This document shows positions 8,978 through 19,187 of a stretch of 50,031 bases of DNA, piece by piece (the first letter of the stretch is position 1; each line of letters begins with the position of its first letter). The notes beneath the pieces were generated by a model. The model did not search any database, was not told the DNA's origin, and saw only the letters and a program-made list of their open reading frames with translations. The DNA is taken from NCBI GenBank assembly GCA_947630575.1, contig CANRIB010000006.1, forward strand, positions 1 to 50,031. The letters are read 5' to 3'. The stretch is from an uncultured Bacilli bacterium (GTDB taxonomy: Bacteria > Bacillota_I > Bacilli_A > RF39 > UBA660). The translations under genes and the position numbers were made by a program.

Positions 8978-10731
8978 TAAATATTAAAGAAAATGAAAAA
9001 TTAAGTATTTTAAACCATAGTTGTGCCCATTTACTAGCTCAAGCCGTAAAACATTTATATCCTGAAGCTTTATTTTGGGTTGGACCCGTCATTGAAGAAG
9101 GATTTTACTATGATATTGATTTAGGAGGTATTACTCTAACTGAAGAAGATTTACCTAAAATTGAAAAGGAAATGAAAAAAATTGCTAAAGATGGCAAAAG
9201 AATCATTAGAGAAGAAATTTCTAAAGAAGAAGCTTTAGAAAAATTTAAAAATGATCCCTATAAAATAGATTTAATCTCTCGTATGGATGAAAAAGATACC
9301 ATCATTAGTTGTTATACTCAAGGTGATTTTACAGACCTATGTCGTGGACCTCATGTTGAAACTGTTAAGCTTTTAAAGAATTTCAAACTTTTAAAAGTAA
9401 GTGGAGCCTACTGGAAAGGTGATGCCAAAAATCATATGCTTCAAAGAATCTATGGTATATGTTTTGAAACACCCGAAGATTTAGAAGCTCATTTAAAAGA
9501 ACTTGAAGAAGCAAAAGAAAGAGATCACCGTAAACTCGGCAAAGAATTAGGTATATTCATGACTTCTGATTTAGTTGGAAAAGGTATGCCTATGTATTTA
9601 CCTAATGGTTATATTATTTGGGAAGAATTAGAAAACTATATTAAAGATAAAGAAAAGAAATTAGGCTATAATCATGTTTTAACTCCTCCATTAGGCAATG
9701 TTGAACTTTATAAAACGTCTGGACATTGGGATCATTATCAAGAAAATATGTTCCCCAAAATGGAAGTAGAAGGGGAAGAATTTGTTTTAAGACCTATGAA
9801 TTGTCCTCATCATATGATGATTTATGGTAATACTATTCATTCATATCGTGACTTACCAATCCGTATTGGCGAAATTGCCCGCGATTGTCGTTTTGAAGCG
9901 AGTGGGGCTCTAAAAGGCATAGAAAGGGCGAGAACTTTCTGTCAAAATGATGCTCACTTATTTGTTACTCATGAGCAAATAGAATCTGAATTTAAATGTG
10001 TAGTAGACTTAATCTTAGAAGTTTATCAAGAATTAAATATCAAAAACTTTAGATTTGAATTATCTCTAAGAGATCCAGAAGATAAAGTTAAATATTATCC
10101 TGATGATGAAATGTGGAATAATGCTGAAGATACTTTAAGAAAAGTTTTAGACCATATTGGTATTGATTATGTTGAAAAAAAAGGTGAGGCAGCTTTCTAT
10201 GGCCCTAAACTAGATGTTCAAGTAAAACCTGCGGTCGGTAATGAATACACTTTATCTACTTGCCAATTAGATTTTTGCTTACCTATGCGTTTTAATTTAA
10301 ATTACATCGATAAAGATGGTTCAAAAAAGACTCCAGTAGTTATCCATAGAGCAATTTTAGGAAGTATTGACCGTTTTATCGCTTATTATTTAGAAGAAAC
10401 TAAAGGAGTTTTACCATTATGGTTATCTCCAATAGAGATTAATATTATTCCTGTAAATAATGAATATCACCTAGAATATGCTGAAAAAATATTTGCTAAA
10501 TTAAAAGAATTGAATATCCGTGTTAATTTAGATAGCAGAGAAGAAAAGCTCGGTTATAAAATGCGGGAATCAGTCATGAAAAAAATCCCATATGCTTTAA
10601 TTCTTGGCAATAAAGAAACAGAATCAAATACCATCAGTTTCCGAAAATATGGCAGTGAAGAAACAATAACAATGCCTATCGATGACTTTATAAATAAAAT
10701 AACTGAAGAAATAAAAAATAAAGGAAACTAA
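8974..10731 (+). CDS. thrS: Threonyl-tRNA synthetase lacking an N-terminal TGS domain
   Basis: 'HSCAHLLAQAVKHLYPEALFWVGPVIEEGFYYDID', 'RPMNCPHHMMIY', 'KLDVQVKPAVGNEYTLSTCQLDF'; begins directly at the editing-domain helix. Confidence 0.95.
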   Translation: MINIKENEKLSILNHSCAHLLAQAVKHLYPEALFWVGPVIEEGFYYDIDLGGITLTEEDLPKIEKEMKKIAKDGKRIIREEISKEEALEKFKNDPYKIDLISRMDEKDTIISCYTQGDFTDLCRGPHVETVKLLKNFKLLKVSGAYWKGDAKNHMLQRIYGICFETPEDLEAHLKELEEAKERDHRKLGKELGIFMTSDLVGKGMPMYLPNGYIIWEELENYIKDKEKKLGYNHVLTPPLGNVELYKTSGHWDHYQENMFPKMEVEGEEFVLRPMNCPHHMMIYGNTIHSYRDLPIRIGEIARDCRFEASGALKGIERARTFCQNDAHLFVTHEQIESEFKCVVDLILEVYQELNIKNFRFELSLRDPEDKVKYYPDDEMWNNAEDTLRKVLDHIGIDYVEKKGEAAFYGPKLDVQVKPAVGNEYTLSTCQLDFCLPMRFNLNYIDKDGSKKTPVVIHRAILGSIDRFIAYYLEETKGVLPLWLSPIEINIIPVNNEYHLEYAEKIFAKLKELNIRVNLDSREEKLGYKMRESVMKKIPYALILGNKETESNTISFRKYGSEETITMPIDDFINKITEEIKNKGN

Positions 10732-10815
10732 AAAACGACCGGTTTTCTATTCAAAAAATAAAAAAACGACCGGTTTTCTGTTCAAAAAATAAAAAAACGA
10801 CCGGTTTTGACCGGA
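10732..10815 (+). repeat. 31-bp tandem repeat, about 2.5 copies
   Basis: AAAACGACCGGTTTTCT[A/G]TTCAAAAAATAAA with the CGACCGG core at 10736, 10767 and 10798 (period 31). Confidence 0.9.
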
Positions 10816-10835
10816 AAAAAGAAGGGGGAGTAGTA

Positions 10836-12134
10836 ATGAAACTGGCTAAATACAATAAAATAGAAAATAATACTATAGATTATAAAGAAAAAGTAGAAAC
10901 TAAAAAACCAAAAAGTTGGCTTAAAACAATTTCGGCTTTTGCTAATTCTAATGGAGGTATATTAGTATTCGGTGTAAGAGATAATGACCATGAATTAATA
11001 GGTTTAAATAATCCTATAAAAGATTCAGAAGAAATATCTAAATTAATAAACAGTAAAATTGAACCATTACCAAGATATGAATTAAATTCTTTTACTAAAA
11101 ATGAAAAAACATTTATTGAAGTAAAGATAGGAGATGGACCTAAAACACCTTATTACTATATTTCCGATGGTCGTAAAGAAGCTTTTATTCGCTCTGGAAA
11201 TGAATCTATTCCTGCACCAAAACATATTTTAGAAAATCTTATTTTAAAAGGACAAAATACCACTTTTGATGAATTGCCTAGTAATATTAATATTAAAGAA
11301 GCAAGTTTTACTCTTTTAAATGCTACCTTAATTAAAGAAACAGATAAACAACTTAATAAAGATAAAGATTTAATCTCTTTAGAATTAGCAACAAAAGACA
11401 AAAAACTAACAAATGCTGGCTTATTATTATGTGATCAAGGATTATTAAAACAATCTAGAATATTTTGCACTAAATGGAAAGGCTTAATAAAGGGCTCATT
11501 GAAAGAAGATGCTTATGACGATAAAGAATATACTGGAAGCATTATAACTTTACTAAATAATGCTGAAATGTTTATTAAAAATAATTCTAAAATAAGTTGG
11601 TATATAGACGGAATGAAAAGAATAGAGAAAAAAGATTACCCTCTAGAAGCTGTTCGTGAAGCAATTGTAAATGCTATTATTCATCGTGATTATCAAATTA
11701 TTGGTTCTGAAATTCATATTGATATGTTTGATGATAGATTAGAAATAACTTCCCCAGGAGGCATGCTAGATGGAAGTCTAATTCAAAATTTAGATATAAC
11801 TAAAATTTCTTCAATGCGCCGTAATAAAGTAATATCAGATATTTTTAGCAGACTTAATTTTATGGAAAGAAGAGGCAGTGGATTAATTAGAATATTAGAA
11901 GCCTACGATGACTGTAATATTAAACCAACATTTAATTCTAATGTATCATCTTTTAAAGTTACATTTCCAAATAAAAGATATACTGAAAATAATTCTAATA
12001 CTAAAGAAAAAATTGAAAAAAATATAATTAATGATAAAGATTTGTTTATTTTAAATACATATAAACTATTAAAAGGTAAAATTAGAAGTAAAACTTTTGA
12101 CCAATTAGAATTTGGATTTATGTCAAGTTTTTAG
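10836..12134 (+). pseudogene. AlbA_2 / ATPase domain (RecG-like DNA-binding) protein, probably truncated at 3' end by IS junction
   Basis: 'VETKKPKSWLKTISAFANSNGGILVFGVRDN' and 'YPLEAVREAIVNAIIHRDYQIIGSEIHIDMFDDRLEITSPGGM'. The last codons run into the IS terminal repeat at 12132. Confidence 0.7.
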
Positions 12135-12159
12135 ACATATTTTTTTGGACAATCTTTAA

Positions 12160-13077
12160 TTAAGCAATTGCTAAATTTGCAATATAATTATTATATTTTT
12201 CATTTGGAGTTATATATCCAAGTGTACTATGTATTCTTTGGTTATTATACCAGCCTTCTATAAATTCAAATATTGCTAATCTAGCTTCTTCAAATGTTTC
12301 ATACGTATTTACATTTACTTCTTCTTTTTTTAATATGGCATTGAAGCTTTCCATACTTGCATTATCATATGGATAACCTTTTTTACTATATGAATGCTTG
12401 ATTTTTAAATCGCTTAAAAGTTTTTCATAATCATTAGATGTATATTGACTTCCACAATCTGAATGAAATATTCCTTCTTGTTTTAGCCCGCGATTAACTA
12501 ATGCCTTCTTAAATGCATCTATTACTAAATCGTTCTCCATATTTAATCCATATGACCAACCCACAACTTTTAAATCAAATAAATCCATTACTATTGCTAA
12601 ATAAGTCCATCCGGTTTCTTTTGTATAAATATATGTTATATCTCCAACCCATTTTTCACTTGGCTTTTCAGCAAAGAAGTTTTGCTCTAAAAGATTTAAA
12701 TATTCTTTTTTATCATCTTGTTTTGAACTTCCTGAATGATTAAATTTCTTAATTGTTATACTTCTTAAACCTAAAAATTTCATTCTTCTTGCAACTCTTT
12801 TTTGACTTACTTTAAATCCTTCTTTATTAAGTATTTTGGTTATTTTAGGAGAACCATATCTTCCTTTTGATTTATTATATATTTGTTTTATTTTAATATC
12901 TAATTCATTATTAGCTTGCTTATAACTATTAATTGGATTTTTAATTTGATAATAATAATCTGATTTAGTAATATTTAAAGCTTTGCATAATAATGTTATA
13001 GAATGTTCTTTTTCATGTTCTTTTATAAATTTAACCTTTTCTTTTATCGTTTTGTGAATATGGCCATGGCTTTTTTT
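12160..13077 (-). CDS. IS3-family transposase OrfB (via -1 frameshift from OrfA)
   Basis: rve/DDE residues: 'KWVGDITYI', 'FHSDCGSQYTS', 'DNASMESFNAILKKE'. Frame is open upstream of the tabulated ATG (12783) back to the A7 tract. Confidence 0.88.
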   Translation of the reverse strand, partial: KKSHGHIHKTIKEKVKFIKEHEKEHSITLLCKALNITKSDYYYQIKNPINSYKQANNELDIKIKQIYNKSKGRYGSPKITKILNKEGFKVSQKRVARRMKFLGLRSITIKKFNHSGSSKQDDKKEYLNLLEQNFFAEKPSEKWVGDITYIYTKETGWTYLAIVMDLFDLKVVGWSYGLNMENDLVIDAFKKALVNRGLKQEGIFHSDCGSQYTSNDYEKLLSDLKIKHSYSKKGYPYDNASMESFNAILKKEEVNVNTYETFEEARLAIFEFIEGWYNNQRIHSTLGYITPNEKYNNYIANLAIA

Positions 13078-13316
13078 AATATTTCATTTTCTTCTTTCAA
13101 TAATCTGTTTTCTTTTTGAAGTTTTATTATGTCATTATTACAAGTAATAGTTCCTTCCGATGTAGTTATAGTTCCAAATTTTTCTTTCCAAGCATATACT
13201 AAACTTCTGCTTATGCCATATTCACATACTATTTCTGATATTGCTTTACCATTTTCTATAAGTTTTACAATATTTTTTTTGAAATCTTCATCATATTTTT
13301 TATTCGTCCTTCCCAT
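13044..13316 (-). CDS. IS3-family transposase OrfA
   Basis: 'MGRTNKKYDEDFKKNIVKLIENGKAISEIVCEYGISRSLVYAWKEKFG' HTH plus coiled coil 'LQKENRLLKEENEILKKAMAIFTKR'. Confidence 0.9.
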   Translation of the reverse strand: MGRTNKKYDEDFKKNIVKLIENGKAISEIVCEYGISRSLVYAWKEKFGTITTSEGTITCNNDIIKLQKENRLLKEENEILKKAMAIFTKR

Positions 13317-13393
13317 AGAACATCTATTCCTTTCATTTAATTTCTATTTTACAATATTTTTTATTAAACGTCCAAAATTTTGTGTCCTAATAT

Positions 13394-13753
13394 CTATTCT
13401 AGCACCATTATATAATTTTTGCTCCATGTTGAATAATTTGGTATATCATCATACATGCTTAATCCCAAAAACCATCTATATGCAATATTAACTTTGCATT
13501 CTTCACAAGTCCTTCTCATACTATTTATTCCAAATATTATATTTATAAATATCAATTTAAAAAGTACCATTGGAGGAACACTTGGTTTTCCTATTTCACT
13601 GTATAAATCTCTTACTAATTCTTCTATAAAAGTAAAATCTATACAATTGTCTAGTTTTCTTACTAAATGTTCTTTTGGTACCAATTCTTCTAATGTGCTT
13701 AATATTATACAATCTTTTTTATAATTTTGTCTGGTCATTGCCATATTTATCAC
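13394..13753 (-). pseudogene. N-terminal fragment of an IS1182-like transposase
   Basis: 'LVPKEHLVRKLDNCIDFTFIEELVRDLYSEIGKPSVPPMVLFKLIFINIIFGINSMRRTCEECKVNIAYRWFLGLSMYDDIPNYSTWSKNY', ending 4-5 bp from the IS3 end. Confidence 0.75.
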
Positions 13754-13882
13754 TTACTCCTTACTGTACCTATATTTACATTATACCATTTTTCCAATAA
13801 AAAAGTAAGGCTTGTAAGCTTAATTTTAGGTACAATAAGCAACCTTACATTTTTATTATAATATATTTTTTTCAAAATAAAA

Positions 13883-13952
13883 AGACTATTAACAAAATTT
13901 CTTTTGTCAACAGTCTGAAATAACATTCAAGCACCACTCTTGAATGTTATTT
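13883..13952 (-). terminator. Tandem hairpins downstream of spoIVA
   Basis: AATAACATTCAAG..CTTGAATGTTATT (13919-13952); AGACTGTTGACAAAAG..TTTGTTAATAGTCTTTTTATTTT on the minus strand (13883-13916). Confidence 0.7.
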
Positions 13953-13953
13953 T

Positions 13954-15444
13954 TTATAATACAATTGCAATTAAATTATTAGCTCCTTTATTAACTATTT
14001 TATTAACTGTTTGACTAAGTTTATATCTAGTAGCATCAGGCATCATTGAAAGTTTAGCTTGAATACCTTCTTGTACTATAGCTTCTAAACTTCTTCCAAA
14101 TATTTCAGATTGCCAAATAGAATCAGGGTCTTTTTCATAATCTTTCATTAAATAATTAATAAGTTCTTTACTTTGTTGTTCAGAACCAATAATAGGTTCA
14201 AAAGTTGATTGTACTTCCACTTTCATTAAATGAATAGAAGAAGCCGTTGCTTTTAATTTAACCCCATATCTCGAACCTTGCTTAACTATTTCTGGAGTTT
14301 CTAATTTCATATCTTTAATTGTTGGATAAACAATTCCATAACCCGATTGTCTAGCCACTTTTAAAGCACTTTTAATGGAATCCATTTCTTCTTTAGCTTC
14401 TTTATAATTAGCAAATATTCTAATAAGTCCCGCTTTCGATGTTGCCGAATCTCCCATAATACTTTTTAAAACTTCATTATATAATTCTTCTTTAGCTTCT
14501 AAATTAATTGTCACTGTACCTGTTGCCGCATCAAGTTCACTTATATAAGATTTACTTATATATTCACTATCTTGAAAATGTTCTAATATATAATCAATAT
14601 CTTTAATTTTTTCTACACTAATAACACTTTCTTTAATCTTATCTAAATAGTGTTCTTTAATTTCATGATTTTTAGGTAAAGCATCAATCCAACCAGGAAT
14701 ATTTACTTTAATATCTAATACTGGAAATTCATATAAAGCTTTTTTAAGTATTTCCATTATTTCAATTTCATTCATTTTTTCTGCACTAATAGGTATAACT
14801 GGAACATCATATGATTCTTCTAAATCTTTAGCTATTCTAATTGTTTCTGTGTTAGTAGGGTGCACACTATTTAAAACAACAATAAAAGGTTTACCAATTT
14901 CTTTTAATTCACAAATAACTTTATTTTCTGCTTCAATATAACTAGATCGAGGTATTTCTCCAAAAGAACCATCACTAGTTACTACAATACCTATAGTCGC
15001 ATGATCTCTAATAACTTTTTCTGTTCCAATTTCCGCTGCTTCAATAAAAGGTATAGAATCTTCAAACCAAGGAGTTTTAACCATTCTTGGATTTCCATCT
15101 TCATCTTCATAACCAGTCGCACCCGGTATTACAAAACCCACACAATCTACTAATTTAATATTTGTTTTAAATTCATCAACTTGAACTTCAGCTCCATTAG
15201 AAGGTACAAATTTTGGCTCTGTAGTCATAATAGTTTTTCCTTGAGCACTTTGAGGAATTTCATCTAAACAATGTTTTTTCTCATATTCATCATTAATATT
15301 AGGAACAACTAAATTTTCAATAAATCTTTTAATAAAGGTAGATTTACCAGTCCGAACAGCCCCCACAACCCCAAGATATATACTTCCATTTCCTCTTTTG
15401 GCAATCGATTCAAGTAATTCTTTTTTTTCCAAAAAATTCACCAT
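13954..15444 (-). CDS. spoIVA: Stage IV sporulation protein A (coat morphogenetic ATPase)
   Basis: 'LGVVGAVRTGKSTFIKRFIENLVVPNI', 'SAQGKTIMTTEPKFVP', 'DCVGFVIPGATGYEDEDGNPRMVKTPWF'. Confidence 0.95.
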   Translation of the reverse strand: MVNFLEKKELLESIAKRGNGSIYLGVVGAVRTGKSTFIKRFIENLVVPNINDEYEKKHCLDEIPQSAQGKTIMTTEPKFVPSNGAEVQVDEFKTNIKLVDCVGFVIPGATGYEDEDGNPRMVKTPWFEDSIPFIEAAEIGTEKVIRDHATIGIVVTSDGSFGEIPRSSYIEAENKVICELKEIGKPFIVVLNSVHPTNTETIRIAKDLEESYDVPVIPISAEKMNEIEIMEILKKALYEFPVLDIKVNIPGWIDALPKNHEIKEHYLDKIKESVISVEKIKDIDYILEHFQDSEYISKSYISELDAATGTVTINLEAKEELYNEVLKSIMGDSATSKAGLIRIFANYKEAKEEMDSIKSALKVARQSGYGIVYPTIKDMKLETPEIVKQGSRYGVKLKATASSIHLMKVEVQSTFEPIIGSEQQSKELINYLMKDYEKDPDSIWQSEIFGRSLEAIVQEGIQAKLSMMPDATRYKLSQTVNKIVNKGANNLIAIVL

Positions 15445-15668
15445 CTTTCAAACTTTCTACTTAAAACTATGAAACATAACCTAAAAATATAACTATAAAA
15501 ATAAAATAAGCAAAGAGTAATAAAAATGTGTTATATGATAATATTACTATTAAAAAAAGTGAAACAAAACAATTATCCCAACTTAAAGAACACTAGTTCT
15601 TTTTTCTTTTAGTTTTCTATTATTGTTAAATTACTTTAAATATTATATAATATAATTGGTGTTAAAAT

Positions 15669-17381
15669 ATGAATTGGATTTTAAATATTAATAAAAAGAA
15701 TAAATTCTCATATTATTTATATGTTATCATGTCCATTATCTTCGACAGCCTTTCATTTATTATTCCCATACTTATTGGCTATGTAGTAGATATGGTAACT
15801 ATCAAACATAACTATAATCATTTATTATTAATAATATTAGTTATTATATTATTTTCTATTGTTATTACTTTTTTAGATTATATTTCTTTAATTAAACTTG
15901 ATTATACTGGTGAAAAAATAAGTAGTAGTCTAAAAGAAAAATGTTATTCCCATATTAATACTCTCGATTATCATTTTTTTGAACATAACAATAAAGGCGA
16001 ATTAATGACTAATTTTACAGGCGATATTAGCACTATTAAAAGACATTTATCTTTTAATATTAGAGTTATAGGTTCTATTCTTTTAACATTTATCTGTTCT
16101 TTAGTTTATTTATTAACTATTAATATTCCTTTTACTTTAATATTACTTACTCCAGGTATCTTAATAGGCATCTCATCCTTTATCTTTACTAAAAAAGCTA
16201 TGCCCAAATATGAAGAATTAAGAGATTTACAAGCTAATTCTAATGATTATATCAGTGATAATATTGAAGGCAACAAAGTAATTAAATCTTTTGCTTTAGA
16301 ATCCAAAGAAATAAAAAATATGACTAAAATAAACCAAAAATATATTTTAAAAGATATTGGAGTAGGTTACTTTGAATCTACATTTTATAGTATTGTTGAT
16401 TTTTTAAGTTATTTTATGAACGCGATATTTTTAATTATCGGTGGATATTTATTTATTCATAGTAAACTATCTATAGGAGAATTAGTAATATTTAATGCTT
16501 ATTTATATAATTTAAGAGCACCTTTTATTCGTTTAAGTTATTTATTAAATACTATTGAAAGATATAGTATTGCTAAAAAAAGAATTAAAAAGTTATTAGA
16601 TAGTAAACCATTAGTTAAATTAAATGGTCCTAAAAGATTAAAAAGTCTAAAAGTACCTATTGAATTTAAAAATGTTAAAATAGTTTATGATAATAAAACT
16701 ATTTTAGATAACTTAAATATTACTATTAATCCAAATGAAACTATCGCATTTATTGGTTCTACTGGTTCAGGTAAATCTTCTATCGTAAATCTTTTATTAG
16801 GTTTTATTACTCCTGCAAGTGGCGAAATTCTAATTAATGGGGAAAATTATTTAAATTATAATATTAAAGATATCAGAAGACTAGTTGGTTATGTAACTCA
16901 AAATGCTTATTTATTTAGTGATACTATTTATAATAATATCGCGTATGGTAATACTAAAATAACTAAAAAAGAAGCTTCTAAATATGCTAAAATCGCTTGT
17001 TGTGATTATATTGAAAACTTACCTGATAAATTAGATACTATTATTGGGGAAAAAGGAGTTGGCCTATCAGGCGGCGAAAAACAAAGATTAAGCCTAGCAA
17101 GAGCTCTCGCGGTTAAACCAGATATTTTATTATTAGATGAAATAACCAGTGCTCTAGACATCGAAACCGAAGAAAAAATAAATGAAAGTATTAATAATTT
17201 AGATTATGAATCTACCAAAATTATTATTGCTAGTAAAATAGTATCTGTTGAAAAAGCAAACAAAATATATGTCTTAGATAAAGGTCAAATAGTTGAAAGT
17301 GGAACTCATCAAGAATTATTAAATAAAAAGGGCTATTATTATGAATTATATACGATTGGAAGAGGTGAAATAAATGGTTAA
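15669..17381 (+). CDS. ABC transporter ATP-binding/permease, subunit 1
   Basis: Walker A GSTGSGKSS, signature LSGGEKQR, 'LLLDEITSALD'; H-loop position lacks His ('IIIASKIVSV'). Confidence 0.93.
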   Translation: MNWILNINKKNKFSYYLYVIMSIIFDSLSFIIPILIGYVVDMVTIKHNYNHLLLIILVIILFSIVITFLDYISLIKLDYTGEKISSSLKEKCYSHINTLDYHFFEHNNKGELMTNFTGDISTIKRHLSFNIRVIGSILLTFICSLVYLLTINIPFTLILLTPGILIGISSFIFTKKAMPKYEELRDLQANSNDYISDNIEGNKVIKSFALESKEIKNMTKINQKYILKDIGVGYFESTFYSIVDFLSYFMNAIFLIIGGYLFIHSKLSIGELVIFNAYLYNLRAPFIRLSYLLNTIERYSIAKKRIKKLLDSKPLVKLNGPKRLKSLKVPIEFKNVKIVYDNKTILDNLNITINPNETIAFIGSTGSGKSSIVNLLLGFITPASGEILINGENYLNYNIKDIRRLVGYVTQNAYLFSDTIYNNIAYGNTKITKKEASKYAKIACCDYIENLPDKLDTIIGEKGVGLSGGEKQRLSLARALAVKPDILLLDEITSALDIETEEKINESINNLDYESTKIIIASKIVSVEKANKIYVLDKGQIVESGTHQELLNKKGYYYELYTIGRGEING

Positions 17382-19131
17382 TAATTATCAAAAAGATGAA
17401 GAAAAAACCAAATTTTCTTTTTCCAACTTAAAACGTATCTTAAAATTTTTTAAACCTTATAAAAAAGGTTTAACATTATCTTTCTTTCTTGGCATATTCT
17501 CTAATTTATTACTTTTAATTATTCCCCAAATATTTTTATATGCGATTGATAAATCATTTCCCAACCAAAATTTTATGGAAATAATTTTATTAACTTTCAT
17601 TATTTTAGGTTTAGTATTATTATCTGTTTTTATTGCTAAATTGAAAAGAGATAAATTATTAATGGTTTTAGATAATGTTTCCCATGATTTAAAAGTTGCT
17701 ATATTTACTAAACTTCAATATTTACCCAATAATTATTTTGATACTCATAGTCATGGTAAAATTTATACTAGAGCAACTAACTATCCTGATGAAGTAAGTG
17801 CTATTCTCTGTTATGTTTTATTAGATAGTATAATTGATATTATTAATTTATTATTTGTTATAATTTTCATGTTAGCAACCAATATTAAGTTATCTTTAAT
17901 TCCTATTATTTTGGCTCTTATAGTTACAACTATTCTTCTTTTATTATCTCCCCTTCGAAGAAGACTAAAAAATAAAGCCAATGATAAAAATGCTAATGTT
18001 AATGCTTATTTATCTGAAAGTATGGGTGGTATTAGAATTACTCAAAGTTTTAATCGAGAACTAAAAAATGAAAATATTTTAAAAGACTTAGAAGAAAAAA
18101 GAGTAGAAGCTGTTAAAAACACTCTATATTTAGGTAATTTAAGTTGGGCTCTAACCGGGGTTTTAAATCTCACTAGTATGGCTTTAATATATTATCTTGG
18201 CTTAAAATATATGTATCCCATTGTTACTTTAGGAACAATTATTGCAATTGACTCTTATAGTTCTAGATTTTGGGAACCAATTGAATATCTATCTATGAGT
18301 TATAATGATTTAATGGATGCCAGCACTTATTTAGAAAGAATATTTGAATTATTAGATGAACCATTATTAATTGAAAATAGTGCTAATGCTCTTAAACCTC
18401 ATATTAAAGGAAATATTGAATTTGAAAATGTTTACTTTAGTTATGATAACCAAGTACCTGTCTTAAAAAATCTTAATTTAAAAATTAAAGCTGGTGAAAA
18501 AATCGGTTTAGTAGGTGTAACAGGAAGTGGCAAATCAACCATTTTAAGTTTAATATCCCGTTTTTATGATACTAATAAAGGTACTATTTTAATTGATAAC
18601 TACGATATTAAAACAATTGATTTAAAAACTCTAAGAAAAAGCATTAGTATGATGATGCAAGATAGTTATTTATTTGCTCGTTCTGTTTATGATAATTTAG
18701 TTTTAGGCCAAAATATAAGCCTAAAAAAGGTGCGTGAAATCTGTAAATTACTCGATATAGACGATATGATTATGAGTCTTGAAAAAGGCTATGACACTAT
18801 TTTACTTAACAATGGCTCTAATTTATCAAGTGGTGAACGTCAATTACTTTGTATTGCCCGAATTATGATTCAAAATCCTCAAATTTTAATATTAGATGAA
18901 GCAACCAGTAATATTGATTTAAAAACTGAAAAGAAAATCGTAAATGCTCTAAATATTGTTACTCAAAATAGAACTACAATCATGGTTGCCCATCGTATTT
19001 CGACCATTAAAAATTGTGATAAAATAATATTGATTAAAAATCATCGCAATTATGAAGAGGGGACTCATGAAGAATTAATGGCTAAAAAAGGTGCCTATTA
19101 TAAATTATATATGAGTCAAAATATTAATTAA
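17374..19131 (+). CDS. ABC transporter ATP-binding/permease, subunit 2
   Basis: Walker A GVTGSGKST, signature LSSGERQ, 'LILDEATSNID', H-loop 'MVAHRIST'; overlaps subunit 1 by 8 nt. Confidence 0.93.
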   Translation: MVNNYQKDEEKTKFSFSNLKRILKFFKPYKKGLTLSFFLGIFSNLLLLIIPQIFLYAIDKSFPNQNFMEIILLTFIILGLVLLSVFIAKLKRDKLLMVLDNVSHDLKVAIFTKLQYLPNNYFDTHSHGKIYTRATNYPDEVSAILCYVLLDSIIDIINLLFVIIFMLATNIKLSLIPIILALIVTTILLLLSPLRRRLKNKANDKNANVNAYLSESMGGIRITQSFNRELKNENILKDLEEKRVEAVKNTLYLGNLSWALTGVLNLTSMALIYYLGLKYMYPIVTLGTIIAIDSYSSRFWEPIEYLSMSYNDLMDASTYLERIFELLDEPLLIENSANALKPHIKGNIEFENVYFSYDNQVPVLKNLNLKIKAGEKIGLVGVTGSGKSTILSLISRFYDTNKGTILIDNYDIKTIDLKTLRKSISMMMQDSYLFARSVYDNLVLGQNISLKKVREICKLLDIDDMIMSLEKGYDTILLNNGSNLSSGERQLLCIARIMIQNPQILILDEATSNIDLKTEKKIVNALNIVTQNRTTIMVAHRISTIKNCDKIILIKNHRNYEEGTHEELMAKKGAYYKLYMSQNIN

Positions 19132-19187
19132 AATCTCTTTACTAACTATAGCATTTTTGTTATAATTACAAACAGGAAGTGTAATTT

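Larger units (their letters stand above)
12132..13389 (-). mobile_element. IS3-family insertion sequence
   Basis: Inverted ends TAGACATATTTTTTTGGACA (from 12132) and TAGGACACAAAATTTTGGACG (minus strand from 13389), enclosing orfA/orfB. Confidence 0.8.

Noticed and set aside
12513-13724. Plus-strand ORFs over the IS region (12513-12743, 13129-13491, 13455-13724)
   Set aside because: Antisense to transposase frames; no protein-family signal.
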